A DNA stretch of 64,000 nt from Xenopus tropicalis (GCF_000004195.4 NC_030680.2:3600460-3664459), one strand, 5' to 3'; counted from the stretch's first letter, positions 39,004 to 49,040 are shown. Numbers and translations: made by a program. The notes: generated from the letters alone by a model not told the origin.

Positions 39004-39579
39004 AGAGAGAGAGGGGGGGAAGGACTAATGATCCAGTCGGACTATACTAATAATGTAATTAAGCAGTTAATAGAGCCACAGCCGGGGCAGTATATTGAGG
39101 GCAGCTGATTTCATTAACTAGCGAAAGCCCAGTCCCATTAGCGCAGAGACCCAGACGCACTTTCCCCCCAGTTCCGCTTTATTTCCGTTCTGACATTGAA
39201 ATCCTGACAGAGGATGAGATCAAAGAACAATCAATCCCTTTAATCAATGGGGGAAATACAGTAGGAGAATGCGCTGCTGGGGCTCTACGGCCCGACAATG
39301 GCGACTATTGATGGCGTTTTGTGCCTGCGGGGGGGGGGGGGGGGGGGAGTGGCAATAATGGGATCTGTGGGGTAGGGGGTCATTAGAACGAGGGACCCTG
39401 CTGCTTTATAGCATCATTTAATTAATCCTCCAGCCCCAGCACTATGGCAACTCCAGCCTCCAGCACCGCGTCCTGAATTGGCCCCAAACTGCTCTGCTGG
39501 CGAACACGGGTTCAACTTGTATCTCCTTGTTATGCGCCGTGACACCAACTGGGGCAATAATGATAGAAACAAAATGGCT
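39004..39579. promoter_or_regulatory. Candidate conserved non-coding island just downstream of LMO1
   Basis: Unique sequence with TAATGTAATTAAGCAGTTAA near 39050, a combined TCF/LEF- and SOX-like ATCAAAGAACAATCAAT at 39219-39235, and G19 at 39329-39347. It lies 1.2 kb beyond the LMO1 3' end. Enhancer function is inferred only. Confidence 0.4.
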
Positions 39580-40733
39580 GCAGGCTGAGTTATACAGGGA
39601 ACTCTGAGTATCACTCATGTATTATAAGGGATAATGTACCCCCTACTGTAAATGATAAGGATATTAGCAGTCACTGAGGGGTTCTGTGCCCATATAAAGG
39701 CACAAGGCTGCAGGCTGAGTTATACAGGGAACTCTGAGTATCACTCATGTATTATAAGGGATAATGTACCCCCTACTGTAAATGATAAGGATATTAGCAG
39801 TCACTGAGGGGTTCTGTGCCCCCTATATAAAGGCACAAGGCTGCAGGCTGAGTTATACAGGGAACTCTGAGTATCACTCATGTATTATAAGGGATAATGT
39901 ACCCCCTACTGTAAATGATAAGGATATTAGCAGTCACTGAGGGGTTCTGTGCCCATATAAAGGCACAAGGCTGCAGGCTGAGTTATACAGGGAACTCTGA
40001 GTATCACTCATGTATTATAAGGGATAATGTACCCCCTACTGTAAATGATAAGGATATTAGCAGTCACTGAGGGGTTCTGTGCCCCCCATATAAAGGCACA
40101 AGGCTGCAGGCTGAGTTATACAGGGAACTCTGAGTATCACTCATGTATTATAAGGGATAATGTACCCCCTACTGTAAATGATAAGGATATTAGCAGTCAC
40201 TGAGGGGTTCTGTGCCCCCCATATAAAGGCACAAGGCTGCAGGCTGAGTTATACAGGGAACTCCGAGTATCACTCATGTATTATAAGGGATAATGTACCC
40301 CCTACTGTAAATGATAAGGATATTAGCAGTCACTGAGGGGTTCTGTGCCCCCCATATAAAGGCACAAGGCTGCAGGCTGAGTTATACAGGGAACTCTGAG
40401 TATCACTCATGTATTATAAGGGATAATGTACCCCCTACTGTAAATGATAAGGATATTAGCAGTCACTGAGGGGTTCTGTGCCCCCCATATAAAGGCACAA
40501 GGCTGCAGGCTGAGTTATACAGGGAACTCTGAGTATCACTCATGTATTATAAGGGATAATGTACCCCCTACTGTAAATGATAAGGATATTAGCAGTCACT
40601 GAGGGGTTCTGTGCCCCCCATATAAAGGCACAAGGCTGCAGGCTGAGTTATACAGGGAACTCTGAGTATCACTCATGTATTATAAGGGATACTGTACCCC
40701 CTACTGTAAATGATAAGGATATTAGACACCATG
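39580..40733 (+). repeat. Array F2: 133-bp minisatellite next to the LMO1 3' end
   Basis: About 8.7 copies of family F. Some units lack a few C (TGTGCCCATATAAAGG against TGTGCCCCCCATATAAAGG). It ends about 20-30 bp from the inferred LMO1 cleavage region. Confidence 0.98.
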
Positions 40734-40749
40734 TCACCGACACCAGAAA

Positions 40750-41094
40750 ACAAGCAGAAAACATTCATAATCTTTAATTTCACACCAGTAATAAAATTGC
40801 ATTACATTTTCATAAAATAAATGTTCCGGTTTATATACATAAAACAGACTGTACAGGAGCTTTCCGGAGCCCACCCCCGCGGACCCTCACAGACAGACAG
40901 GCGAATGCAGTGCTCAGCTAAGCGCTCACAACTGTACATCGTCGATAGCAACTGCTTGTGTTGTACGGGGAGGGGGGGTACTACATTGTATACAGTCCTC
41001 TGGGGAGGGGGGGCCGAGAAGTTAAAAAAATATTGCAGGCAAAGCCGACAGAACATCCATTCCTTTGCGCTTCCGCCGGGCCCGAGCCCCTGTG
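40750..41094 (-). other. lmo1: LMO1 3' UTR (approximate end)
   Basis: Non-repetitive sequence follows the stop codon and precedes the 133-bp array that ends near 40733. It contains an ATTAAA signal on the minus strand and no convincing reading frame. Two C-rich runs occur near 40968-40980 and 41003-41013 (G runs on the plus strand). The 3' end is inferred from the poly(A) signal. If cleavage is 10-30 nt past the signal, the transcript stops within about 30 bp of the array, so a longer 3' UTR would run into repeats. Confidence 0.7.
40773..40778 (-). terminator. Probable polyadenylation signal ATTAAA of LMO1
   Basis: Minus-strand ATTAAA lies about 320 nt past the stop codon. It is followed by a T/GT-rich stretch (TGTTTTCTGC, TGTTTTCTGGTGTCGG), as expected for a downstream element. 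No AATAAA was seen between the stop and this site. Confidence 0.65.
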
Positions 41095-41200
41095 CTATTG
41101 GACTTGGGAGTCAAAACTTCCATTCAACTGGCCCTCCTCATAGTCCATCTGGCACAGAATCATGTTGTTCTTCAGGAAAAACTTGTCCCCAACGCAAAAT
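41095..41200 (-). CDS. lmo1: LMO1 exon 4 (terminal coding exon): end of LIM2 and C-terminus
   Basis: The coding part is 106 bp. It completes an Arg codon and reads FCVGDKFFLKNNMILC, then QMDYEEGQLNG, SFDSQVQ and a TAG stop. The CX2D of CQMD supplies the last zinc ligands of LIM2. The short acidic-polar tail ending QVQ is LMO1-like; from memory LMO3 ends differently (APQVR). The acceptor on the minus strand is CTCTTTCAG/A. The 3' UTR follows without a further intron. Confidence 0.96.
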
Positions 41201-41236
41201 CTGAAAGAGAATCAAAGGGTAAATAAATACAGGAGC

Positions 41237-42596
41237 CACATCCCTCAGGAGTCAGAACCAGCAGTGCAGGGAAGGGAAAGGGACAGACACAGTGACAGTT
41301 ACACATAACTATAAACCCAGTGAGAATGAGGGATGAATGGATATTGGGGAGTTGTATCAGGAGTCAGAACCAGCAGTGCAGGGAAGGGAAAGGGACAGAC
41401 ACAGTGACAGTTACACATAACTATAAACCCAGTGAGAATGAGGAATGAATGGATATTGGGGAGTTGTATCAGGAGTCAGAACCAGCAGTGCAGGGAAGGG
41501 AAAGGGACAGTGACAGTTACACATAACTATAAACCCAGTGAGAATGAGGAATGAATGGATATTGGGGAGTTGTATCAGGAGTCAGAACCAGCAGTGCAGG
41601 GAAGGGAAAGGGACAGACACAGTGACAGTTACACATAACTATAAACCCAGTGAGAATGAGGGATGAATGGGTATTGGGGAGTTGTATCAGGAGTCAGAAC
41701 CAGCAGTGCAGGGAAGGGAAAGGGACAGACACAGTGACAGTTACACATAACTATAAACCCAGTGAGAATGAGGGATGAATGGGTATTGGGGAGTTGTATC
41801 AGGAGTCAGAACCAGCAGTGCAGGGAAGGGAAAGGGACAGACACAGTGACAGTTACACATAACTATAAACCCAGTGAGAATGAGGAATGAATGGATATTG
41901 GGGAGTTGTATCAGGAGTCAGAACCAGCAGTGCAGGGAAGGGAAAGGGACAGACACAGTGACAGTTACACATAACTATAAACCCAGTGAGAATGAGGGAT
42001 GAATGGATATTGGGGAGTTGTATCAGGAGTCAGAACCAGCAGTGCAGGGAAGGGAAAGGGACAGACACAGTGACATTCTCACTGGGTTTATAGTTATGTG
42101 TAACTGTCACTGTGTCTGTCCCTTTCCCTTCCCTGCACTGCTGGTTCTGACTCCTGATACAACTCCCCAATATCCATTCATCCCTCATTCTCACTGGGTT
42201 TATAGTTATGTGTAACTGTCACTGTGTCTGTCCCTTTCCCTTCCCTGCACTGCTGGTTCTGACTCCTGATACAACTCCCCAATATCCATTCATTCCTCAT
42301 TCTCACTGGGTTTATAGTTATGTGTAACTGTCACTGTGTCTGTCCCTTTCCCTTCCCTGCACTGCTGGTTCTGACTCCTGATACAACTCCCCAATATCCA
42401 TTCATTCCTCATTCTCACTGGGTTTATAGTTATGTGTAACTGAGGAATGAATGGATATTGGGGAGTTGTATCAGGAGTCAGAACCAGCAGTGCAGGGAAG
42501 GGAAAGGGACAGACACAGTGACAGTTACACATAACTATAAACCCAGTGAGAATGAGGAATGAATGGATATTGGGGAGTTGTATCAGGAGTCAGAGA
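41237..42596. repeat. Array L2: 112-bp minisatellite with two orientation switches, LMO1 intron 3
   Basis: 41237-42074 is inverted relative to L1, 42075-42442 is forward, and 42443-42596 is inverted again. Each switch leaves a short single-stranded spacer between complementary arms. The array fills most of intron 3 (41201-43206). Confidence 0.97.
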
Positions 42597-42781
42597 CACC
42601 AGTGTCAATCAATGTACCGGCCACTAGGTGTCACTGTAGCTCTAAAGTGCAGCAAAGCAATACAACAAGCAGATTGATTTGTATATCTTTATGTTGATTG
42701 AACAGTGTGTGTTTGGAGCTTGGTACTCATATTTTTGAAATACTTAATGGCCTATCATTCAATAATCCATAATAATTATGG
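42597..42781. other. Unique piece of LMO1 intron 3
   Basis: AT-rich, nothing recognised. Confidence 0.5.
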
Positions 42782-43133
42782 CAAAATGCTCTGTTATACA
42801 TATAGCTAGAATCTCAGCCATAAAGCAGGGCAGGACTGCTGCTTACAATGGGGGGATCAGATAGGATCTGTGCCACTGTGACAGAATGCTCTGTTATACA
42901 GATAGCTAGAATCTCAGCCATAAAGCAGGGCAGGACTGCTGCTTACAATGGGGGGATCAGATAGGATCTGTGCCACTGTGACAGAATGCTCTGTTATACA
43001 GATAGCTAGAATCTCAGCCATAAAGCAGGGCAGGACTGCTGCTTACAATGGGGGGATCAGATAGGATCTGTGCCACTGTGACAGAATGCTCTGTTATACA
43101 GATAGCTAGAATCTCAGCCATAAAGCAGGGCAG
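42782..43133 (+). repeat. Array M1: 100-bp minisatellite in LMO1 intron 3
   Basis: About 3.5 copies of a unit with AATGCTCTGTTATACAGATA, GCTAGAATCTCAGCC and GCTTACAATGGGGGGATC. Period 100 (GCTTACAATG at 42841, 42941). It ends 68 bp from the exon 3 donor. Confidence 0.97.
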
Positions 43134-43206
43134 TACCCATGATTCTACGTGAGTCACATGGTATAACTGAATGAGTGAAGGTGACACTTGGGCCCCCGGG
43201 TCTCAC

Positions 43207-43332
43207 CGCTGGTTACAGAGCTGACAGGCGAAACAGTCGAGGTGATACACATTATCTCGGGCTCTCATCACCATCTCAAACGCAGGGATCAGTTTACTGC
43301 AAGCGGCACAATTTCCCGTGGTGCCAAACAGC
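43207..43332 (-). CDS. lmo1: LMO1 exon 3: first part of LIM domain 2
   Basis: This 126-bp exon completes the Arg codon from exon 2 and reads [14 protein letters not shown] through [16 protein letters not shown], ending with two bases (CG) of the next Arg codon. It carries the first six ligand positions of LIM2: CX2C (CAAC), then H, C, C and C in the [10 protein letters not shown] stretch. The acceptor on the minus strand is CTCTACAG/GC and the donor is CAGCG/GTGAGA. Phase is 2 at both ends and agrees with exons 2 and 4. MRARDN supports LMO1 over LMO3. No frameshift or stop is present. About 68 bp beyond the donor, intron 3 enters a short array of the same 100-bp family that touches the exon 2 donor. 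Confidence 0.96.
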
Positions 43333-43529
43333 CTGTAGAGAGAGACGTATTGGTGAGGAATCATTTTAATTAAATAGAGCGTGGACTAATTACATGTAAT
43401 TAGCTAAATCAAATATTGCACTTTGTGCAAATATTCAAGGCCAAATTAAAGGGAAACAGTCACTATAATCCATTTCTCCTTCTGCCGAGTCAGGAATGTG
43501 ATGTTCCCCCCGATATCCCCCCCCCCTCT
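43333..43529. other. Unique piece of LMO1 intron 2 next to the exon 3 acceptor
   Basis: Includes the acceptor tract (CTCTCTCTACAG on the minus strand) and AT-rich sequence with TAATTACATGTAATTAGC at 43388-43405, a near-palindrome. Confidence 0.6.
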
Positions 43530-43838
43530 ACTTCTGTCTCTCATCCCCTCTCCTTTCCTTTTCTATTCCCCCCCCCCCAACTGTTTGGCCTTACTCCCCC
43601 CCATCCTCCCTCTTCCCCCCCCTTCTATATTTCCCCTCTCCCCCCATTTGTCTCTCTACTCCCCGAACCCCCTTTCCCTTCCCCTCTCTCCTTCTGTCTC
43701 TCATCCCCTCTCCTTTCCTTTTCTATTCCCCCCCCCAACTGTTTGGCCTTACTCCCCCCATCCTCCCTCTTCTCCCCCCTTCTATATTTCCCCTCTCCCC
43801 CCATTTGTCTCTCTACTCCCCGAACCCCCTTTCCCTTC
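43530..43838 (+). repeat. Array K2: ~160-bp polypyrimidine family, 2 copies, LMO1 intron 2
   Basis: Just under 2 units, broken off inside CGAACCCCCTTTCCCTTCC, where sequence changes without a gap into family J. Confidence 0.97.
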
Positions 43839-45882
43839 CTGGAATGCCACGGGGGGGCTGTAAGGTGCCACAGACAGTCACTATTTATTGGGCTGGGGGG
43901 GGGCTGTTTGTGCCTCTGGGTACTGGGAATGCCAGGGGGGCTGTAAGGTGCCACAGACAGTCACTATTTATTGGGCTGGGGGGGGCTGTTTGTGCCTCTG
44001 GGTACTGGGAATGCCGGGGCTGTAAGGTGCCACAGACAGTCACTATTTATTGGGCTGGGGGGGCTGTTTGTGCCTCTGGGTACTGGGAATGCCAGGGTGG
44101 CTGTAAGGTGCCACAGACAGTCACTATTTATTGGGCTGGGGGGGGGGGCTGTTTGTGCCTCTGGGTACTGGGAATGCCGGGGGGGCTGTAAGGTGCCACA
44201 GACAGTCACTATTTATTGGGCTGGGGGGCTGTTTGTGCCTCTGGGTACTGGGAATGCCAGGGTGGCTGTAAGGTGCCACAGACAGTCACTATTTATTGGG
44301 CTGGGGGGGGGGCTGTTTGTGCCTCTGGGTACTGGGAATGCCGGGGGGCTGTAAGGTGCCACAGACAGTCACTATTTATTGGGCTGGGGGGGGGGGCTGT
44401 TTGTGCCTCTGGGTACTGGGAATGCCAGGGTGGCTGTAAGGTGCCACAGACAGTCACTATTTATTGGGCTGGGGGGGGGGGCTGTTTGTGCCTCTGGGTA
44501 CTGGGAATGCCGGGGGGGCTGTAAGGTGCCACAGACAGTCACTATTTATTGGGCTGGGGGGGGGCTGTTTGTGCCTCTGGGTACTGGGAATGCCAGGGGG
44601 CTGTAAGGTGCCACAGACAGTCACTATTTATTGGGCTGGGGGGGGCTGTTTGTGCCTCTGGGTACTGGGAATGCCAGGGGGGCTGTAAGGTGCCACAGAC
44701 AGTCACTATTTATTGGGCTGGGGGGCTGTTTGTGCCTCTGGGTACTGGGAATGCCAGGGGGCTGTAAGGTGCCACAGACAGTCACTATTTATTGGGCTGG
44801 GGGGGCTGTTTGTGCCTCTGGGTACTGGGAATGCCAGGGTGGCTGTAAGGTGCCACAGACAGTCACTATTTATTGGGCTGGGGGGGCTGTTTGTGCCTCT
44901 GGGTACTGGGAATGCCAGGGGGGCTGTAAGGTGCCACAGACAGTCACTATTTATTGGGCTGGGGGGGGCTGTTTGTGCCTCTGGGTACTGGGAATGCCAG
45001 GGGGGCTGTAAGGTGCCACAGACAGTCACTATTTATTGGGCTGGGGGGGCTGTTTGTGCCTCTGGGTACTGGGAATGCCAGGGGGGCTGTAAGGTGCCAC
45101 AGACAGTCACTATTTATTGGGCTGGGGGGGGGCTGTTTGTACCTCTGGGTACTGGGAATGCCAGGGTGGCTGTAAGGTGCCACAGACAGTCACTATTTAT
45201 TGGGCTGGGGGGGCTGTTTGTGCCTCTGGGTACTGGGAATGCCAGGGGGGCTGTAAGGTGCCACAGACAGTCACTATTTATTGGGCTGGGGGGGCTGTTT
45301 GTGCCTCTGGTACTGGGAATGCCAGGGGGGCTGTAAGGTGCCACAGACAGTCACTATTTATTGGGCTGGGGGGGGGCTGTTTGTACCTCTGGGTACTGGG
45401 AATGCCGGGGGGGCTGTAAGGTGCCACAGACAGTCACTATTTATTGGGCTGGGGGGGGGCTGTTTGTGCCTCTGGGTACTGGGAATGCCAGGGGGGCTGT
45501 AAGGTGCCACAGACAGTCACTATTTATTGGGCTGGGGGGGCTGTTTGTGCCTCTGGGTACTGGGAATGCCAGGGTGGCTGTAAGGTGCCACAGACAGTCA
45601 CTATTTATTGGGCTGGGGGGGCTGTTTGTGCCTCTGGGTACTGGGAATGCCAGGGGGGCTGTAAGGTGCCACAGACAGTCACTATTTATTGGGCTGGGGG
45701 GGGGCTGTTTGTGCCTCTGGGTACTGGGAATGCCAGGGGGGCTGTAAGGTGCCACAGACAGTCACTATTTATTGGGCTGGGGGGGGGGGGCTGTTTGTGC
45801 CTCTGGGTACTGGGAATGCCGGGGGGGCTGTAAGGTGCCACAGACAGTCACTATTTATTGGGCTGGGGGGGGGGGCTGTAAG
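43839..45882 (+). repeat. Array J2: ~82-bp G-rich minisatellite, LMO1 intron 2
   Basis: About 25 copies in the same orientation as J1. A GCCAGGGTGGCTG variant absent from J1 recurs in several units here, so J2 has its own history. On the transcribed (minus) strand it is C-rich. Confidence 0.98.
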
Positions 45883-46374
45883 ATATTACAATTATAAAGG
45901 TAAAAACCTGCAAATGAGGCAGAAAATAGCAGCGATGTTGCTGTATAAAGAGAAATAATAAATGGAAGATGAACCCATTAGTGGGGGCCGTCTCTATACT
46001 GAGCCTCTGCCTGATAAATGGGCTCCGTCTGATTCTCTTCTACCTCTGGGGGCAGCAATATGGCGGCCAACCCCCCCCCCCCCCCCCCACGGGATCATTT
46101 CTTAAGGACACAAGTAATATTGCTAAATTCCCACTCCCCTCCCAGCCCCCCGTAATTCTATTATCTGGCACCAAATGGATCGCTGAGCAGATTTAGACGG
46201 GAAAAAAAAAAACAATTTTATAAATGTTTTTACATTCTGGGCCCCGAGCAGCTTCTCTCCTCGTAGTTATTGTTTCTGTCTCAAATCATTGTGGGAGAAA
46301 TGAATCTGAGTCTCCAAAATGTGAGCGGATAAGGGACGGGATTGTCATATTAAAGAGCTTTTATTTGTGTCTGA
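45883..46374. other. Unique piece of LMO1 intron 2
   Basis: Contains C18 at 46071-46088 and an A11 run near 46203. No gene was recognised. Confidence 0.5.
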
Positions 46375-47735
46375 AAGTCTGTTATACAGATAGCTGGAAT
46401 GTCAGCCATAAAGCAGGGCAGGACTGCTGCTTACAATGGGGGGATCAGATAGGATCTGTGCCACTGTGACAGAATGCTCTGTTATACAGATAGCTAGAAT
46501 CTCAGCCATAAAGCAGGGCAGGACTGCTGCTTACAATGGGGGGGGGGGATCAGATAGGATCTGTGCCACTGTGACAGAATGCTCTGTTATACAGATAGCT
46601 AGAATCTCAGCCATAAAGCAGGGCAGGACTGCTGCTTACAATGGGGGGATCAGATAGGATCTGTGCCACTGTGACAGAATGCTCTGTTATACAGATAGCT
46701 AGAATCTCAGCCATAAAGCAGGGCAGGACTGCTGCTTACAATGGGGGGATCAGATAGGATCTGTGCCACTGTGACAGAATGCTCTGTTATACAGATAGCT
46801 AGAATCTCAGCCATAAAGCAGGGCAGGACTGCTGCTTACAATGGGGGGGACAGATAGGATCTGTGCCACTGTGACAGAATGCTCTGTTATACAGATAGCT
46901 AGAATCTCAGCCATAAAGCAGGGCAGGACTGCTGCTTACAATGGGGGGGATCAGATAGGATCTGTGCCACTGTGACAGAATGCTCTGTTATACAGATAGC
47001 TAGAATCTCAGCCATAAAGCAGGGCACGACTGCTGCTTACAATGGGGGGATCAGATAGGATCTGTGCCACTGTGACAGAATGCTCTGTTATACAGATAGC
47101 TAGAATCTCAGCCATAAAGCAGGGCAGGACTGCTGCTTACAATGGGGGGGGATCAGATAGGATCTGTGCCACTGTGACAGAATGCTCTGTTATACAGATA
47201 GCTAGAATCTCAGCCATAAAGCAGGGCAGGACTGCTGCTTACAATGGGGGGGATAGGATCTGTGCCACTGTGACAGAATGCTCTGTTATACAGATAGCTA
47301 GAATCTCAGCCATAAAGCAGGGCAGGACTGCTGCTTACAATGGGGGGATCAGATAGGATCTGTGCCACTGTGACAGAATGCTCTGTTATACAGATAGCTA
47401 GAATCTCAGCCATAAAGCAGGGCAGGACTGCTGCTTACAATGGGGGGATCAGATAGGATCTGTGCCACTGTGACAGAATGCTCTGTTATACAGATAGCTA
47501 GAATCTCAGCCATAAAGCAGGGCAGGACTGCTGCTTACAATGGGGGGATCAGATAGGATCTGTGCCACTGTGACAGAATGCTCTGTTATACAGATAGCTA
47601 GAATCTCAGCCATAAAGCAGGGCAGGACTGCTGCTTACAATGGGGGGATCAGATAGGATCTGTGCCACTGTGACAGAATGCTCTGTTATACAGATAGCTA
47701 GAATCTCAGCCATAAAGCAGGGCAGGACTGCTGCT
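46375..47735 (+). repeat. Array M2: 100-bp minisatellite reaching the LMO1 exon 2 donor
   Basis: About 13.6 copies. The final unit reads GGGCAGGACTGCTGC and stops at 47735. The intronic donor bases (GTATGAG on the minus strand) begin a few bases on. G-run length (6-10) is the main variant. Confidence 0.98.
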
Positions 47736-47740
47736 CATAC

Positions 47741-47954
47741 CTCAGATAATCCCTGCGGCACAGGATGAGATTTGCTTTCGTATAGAGAGTAGATCCGACC
47801 TCCCCGAGGCGGCAGTCGCAGCAGGCGCATTTCAGACAGTCCTCGTGCCAGTATTTATCCAGCGCTTTGAGCAGGTAACGGTCCTTAATCTTGCGGTTGC
47901 ACCCGGCGCAGCCTTTCTGTTTGCCCTTGGGCTGCACTGAGAGCATCGGGACCC
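47741..47954 (-). CDS. lmo1: LMO1 exon 2: LIM domain 1
   Basis: This 214-bp exon reads (G)[13 protein letters not shown] and then the whole first LIM domain. Zinc ligands follow CX2C (CAGC), 17 residues, HX2C (HEDC), CX2C, C, 19 residues, CX2D (CRRD). It ends in RRDYL and the first two bases of an Arg codon. On the minus strand the acceptor is a CAG after a pure C run and the donor is CTGAG/GTATGAG, a good consensus. The exon starts in phase 1 (two bases completing a Gly codon), as expected if exon 1 ends in a KED-G context. The internal Met of MLSVQP is where related LMO3 starts, so an alternative first exon could use it. The flanks are unusual: a 24-nt poly(C) tract at the acceptor and a 100-bp minisatellite touching the donor. 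Confidence 0.96.
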
Positions 47955-47956
47955 CT

Positions 47957-47980
47957 GGGGGGGGGGGGGGGGGGGGGGGG
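47957..47980 (-). promoter_or_regulatory. 24-nt poly(C) tract as polypyrimidine tract of the LMO1 exon 2 acceptor
   Basis: The plus strand has 24 consecutive G directly before the exon boundary, so the pre-mRNA reads TTCTTCTCT, then C24, then AG/GGGTCCCG. A pure C tract is a weaker U2AF substrate than U-rich tracts (general knowledge) and could bind poly(C)-binding proteins. Homopolymer length may be miscalled in the assembly. Confidence 0.8.
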
Positions 47981-48678
47981 AGAGAAGAACAAACAGAAAA
48001 ATAAGTCCAATATTGTGTCACATACTGGGAAAAAAACAAAATATATATACAGTATTATTATCTGTTATAGAAATATGAAATAGTGAATAAGGGATATTTA
48101 TCAGGGTGGGGGCCAAACACAGACTGAGGGGTGGGGGGGTGGGGGGGTTTTAAACAGAGTTTTGGCCAAAGGGGCAAATTAGGGGTACGGCTAAGCATGT
48201 ACGGGGCTTCTTTCGATTGGGGCCCCATTGTGATTGGCCAGTGCCCTGATGACTAATGGGGATCATGGGGGAAAAGGACCTTGTAGTATCGGGCCCTATG
48301 ATTAGTGATGGGGCCACAGCGATGCCATTGGGGGGTACAGGGGGCACCGCTGTCAGGGACCCAAGAGAAGTTTGGGGGCATTATGGGTGAGGTTGTTCCT
48401 ACATGGGGGCCCCATTCTATGGTAGGAAGTTTCCTTGACCTATGGGTTAATAACTGGGGGCCCCTGGGGGGCGGAACCTGCTAACTTAACAGTATGGGGC
48501 CCCTTGACTCCTGATTGGCCAGAAATGATGGTCTAGTTGACCCAAGCCCTGGTCAGATATCTATTGAGAATGTGAGTAAATCCCATCAGGTGGGGGCCAC
48601 GGCAGGCAGTTAATGTGTTCCCCACCCAATGGGGCCGCACAGGTTTCTATTCCAATCCATATGGGGCCTGAACCCTGC
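47981..48678. other. Unique piece of LMO1 intron 1
   Basis: G-rich patches (48130-48147) and no recognised gene. A 65-codon minus-strand frame (48150-48347) has no domain. Confidence 0.5.
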
Positions 48679-48997
48679 AGCTTTCAAATGGGGGTCACTG
48701 ACCCCGGCAGCCAAACCCTATTGCTCTGTGAGGCTCCAGTTTTATTGTTACTTTTTATAACTTGTTTTTTCTATTCAGCCCCTCCCCTATTCATATACCT
48801 GTATCTCACCCAAACCACTCCCTGGTTGCTAAGGTAACTTGGACCCTAGCAACCAAATAGTTTCTAAGCTCCTGAACGGAAAATGAAATAACTAAAAAAC
48901 TACAAGAAATAAAAAAATGAAGACCAATTGCAAACTGTCTCAGAGTATCACTCTCTAGGTCATACTAAATGTAAACTCAAAGGTGAACAACCCCCTT
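48679..48997. mobile_element. MITE-like dispersed element, inverted copy
   Basis: Reads GCTTTCAAATGGGGGTCACT, ACTCCCTGGTTGCTAAGG and GAAGACCAATTGC, the reverse of the 32690 copy for much of its length. Confidence 0.78.
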
Positions 48998-49040
48998 CAA
49001 AAGTACAATTGGTTCATCGTTTACATTGGGGGGGGGGGTG

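Larger units (their letters stand above)
40750..47954 (-). other. lmo1: LMO1 gene, partial (exons 2-4 and introns 2-3; first coding exon not seen)
   Basis: Three exons on the minus strand join in frame into the LIM1-LIM2 body and C-terminus of a LIM-only protein. Joined, they give 147 residues after a split Gly codon. Adding that Gly and 8 exon-1 residues gives 156, the length I recall for vertebrate LMO1. LMO1 is a nuclear transcriptional co-regulator that does not bind DNA itself; it bridges LDB1 and partners such as GATA and bHLH factors and acts in neural development. Residues FGTTGNC and MRARDNVYH fit LMO1 better than LMO3 (FGVTGNC, MRAKDNVYH, from memory). Intron 3 (41201-43206) and intron 2 (43333-47740) are mostly tandem repeats. 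Intron 1 runs at least to the right edge unless a non-coding first exon lies within it. Confidence 0.93.

Noticed and set aside
40802..41056. 84-codon minus-strand frame in the LMO1 terminal exon
   Set aside because: Lies wholly in the 3' UTR after the TAG stop and has no domain.
41095..47954. Assignment as LMO3 or LMO2
   Set aside because: FGTTGNC, MRARDN and the QLNGSFDSQVQ tail fit LMO1. The LMO3 features I recall (FGVTGNC, MRAKDN, APQVR end) are absent.
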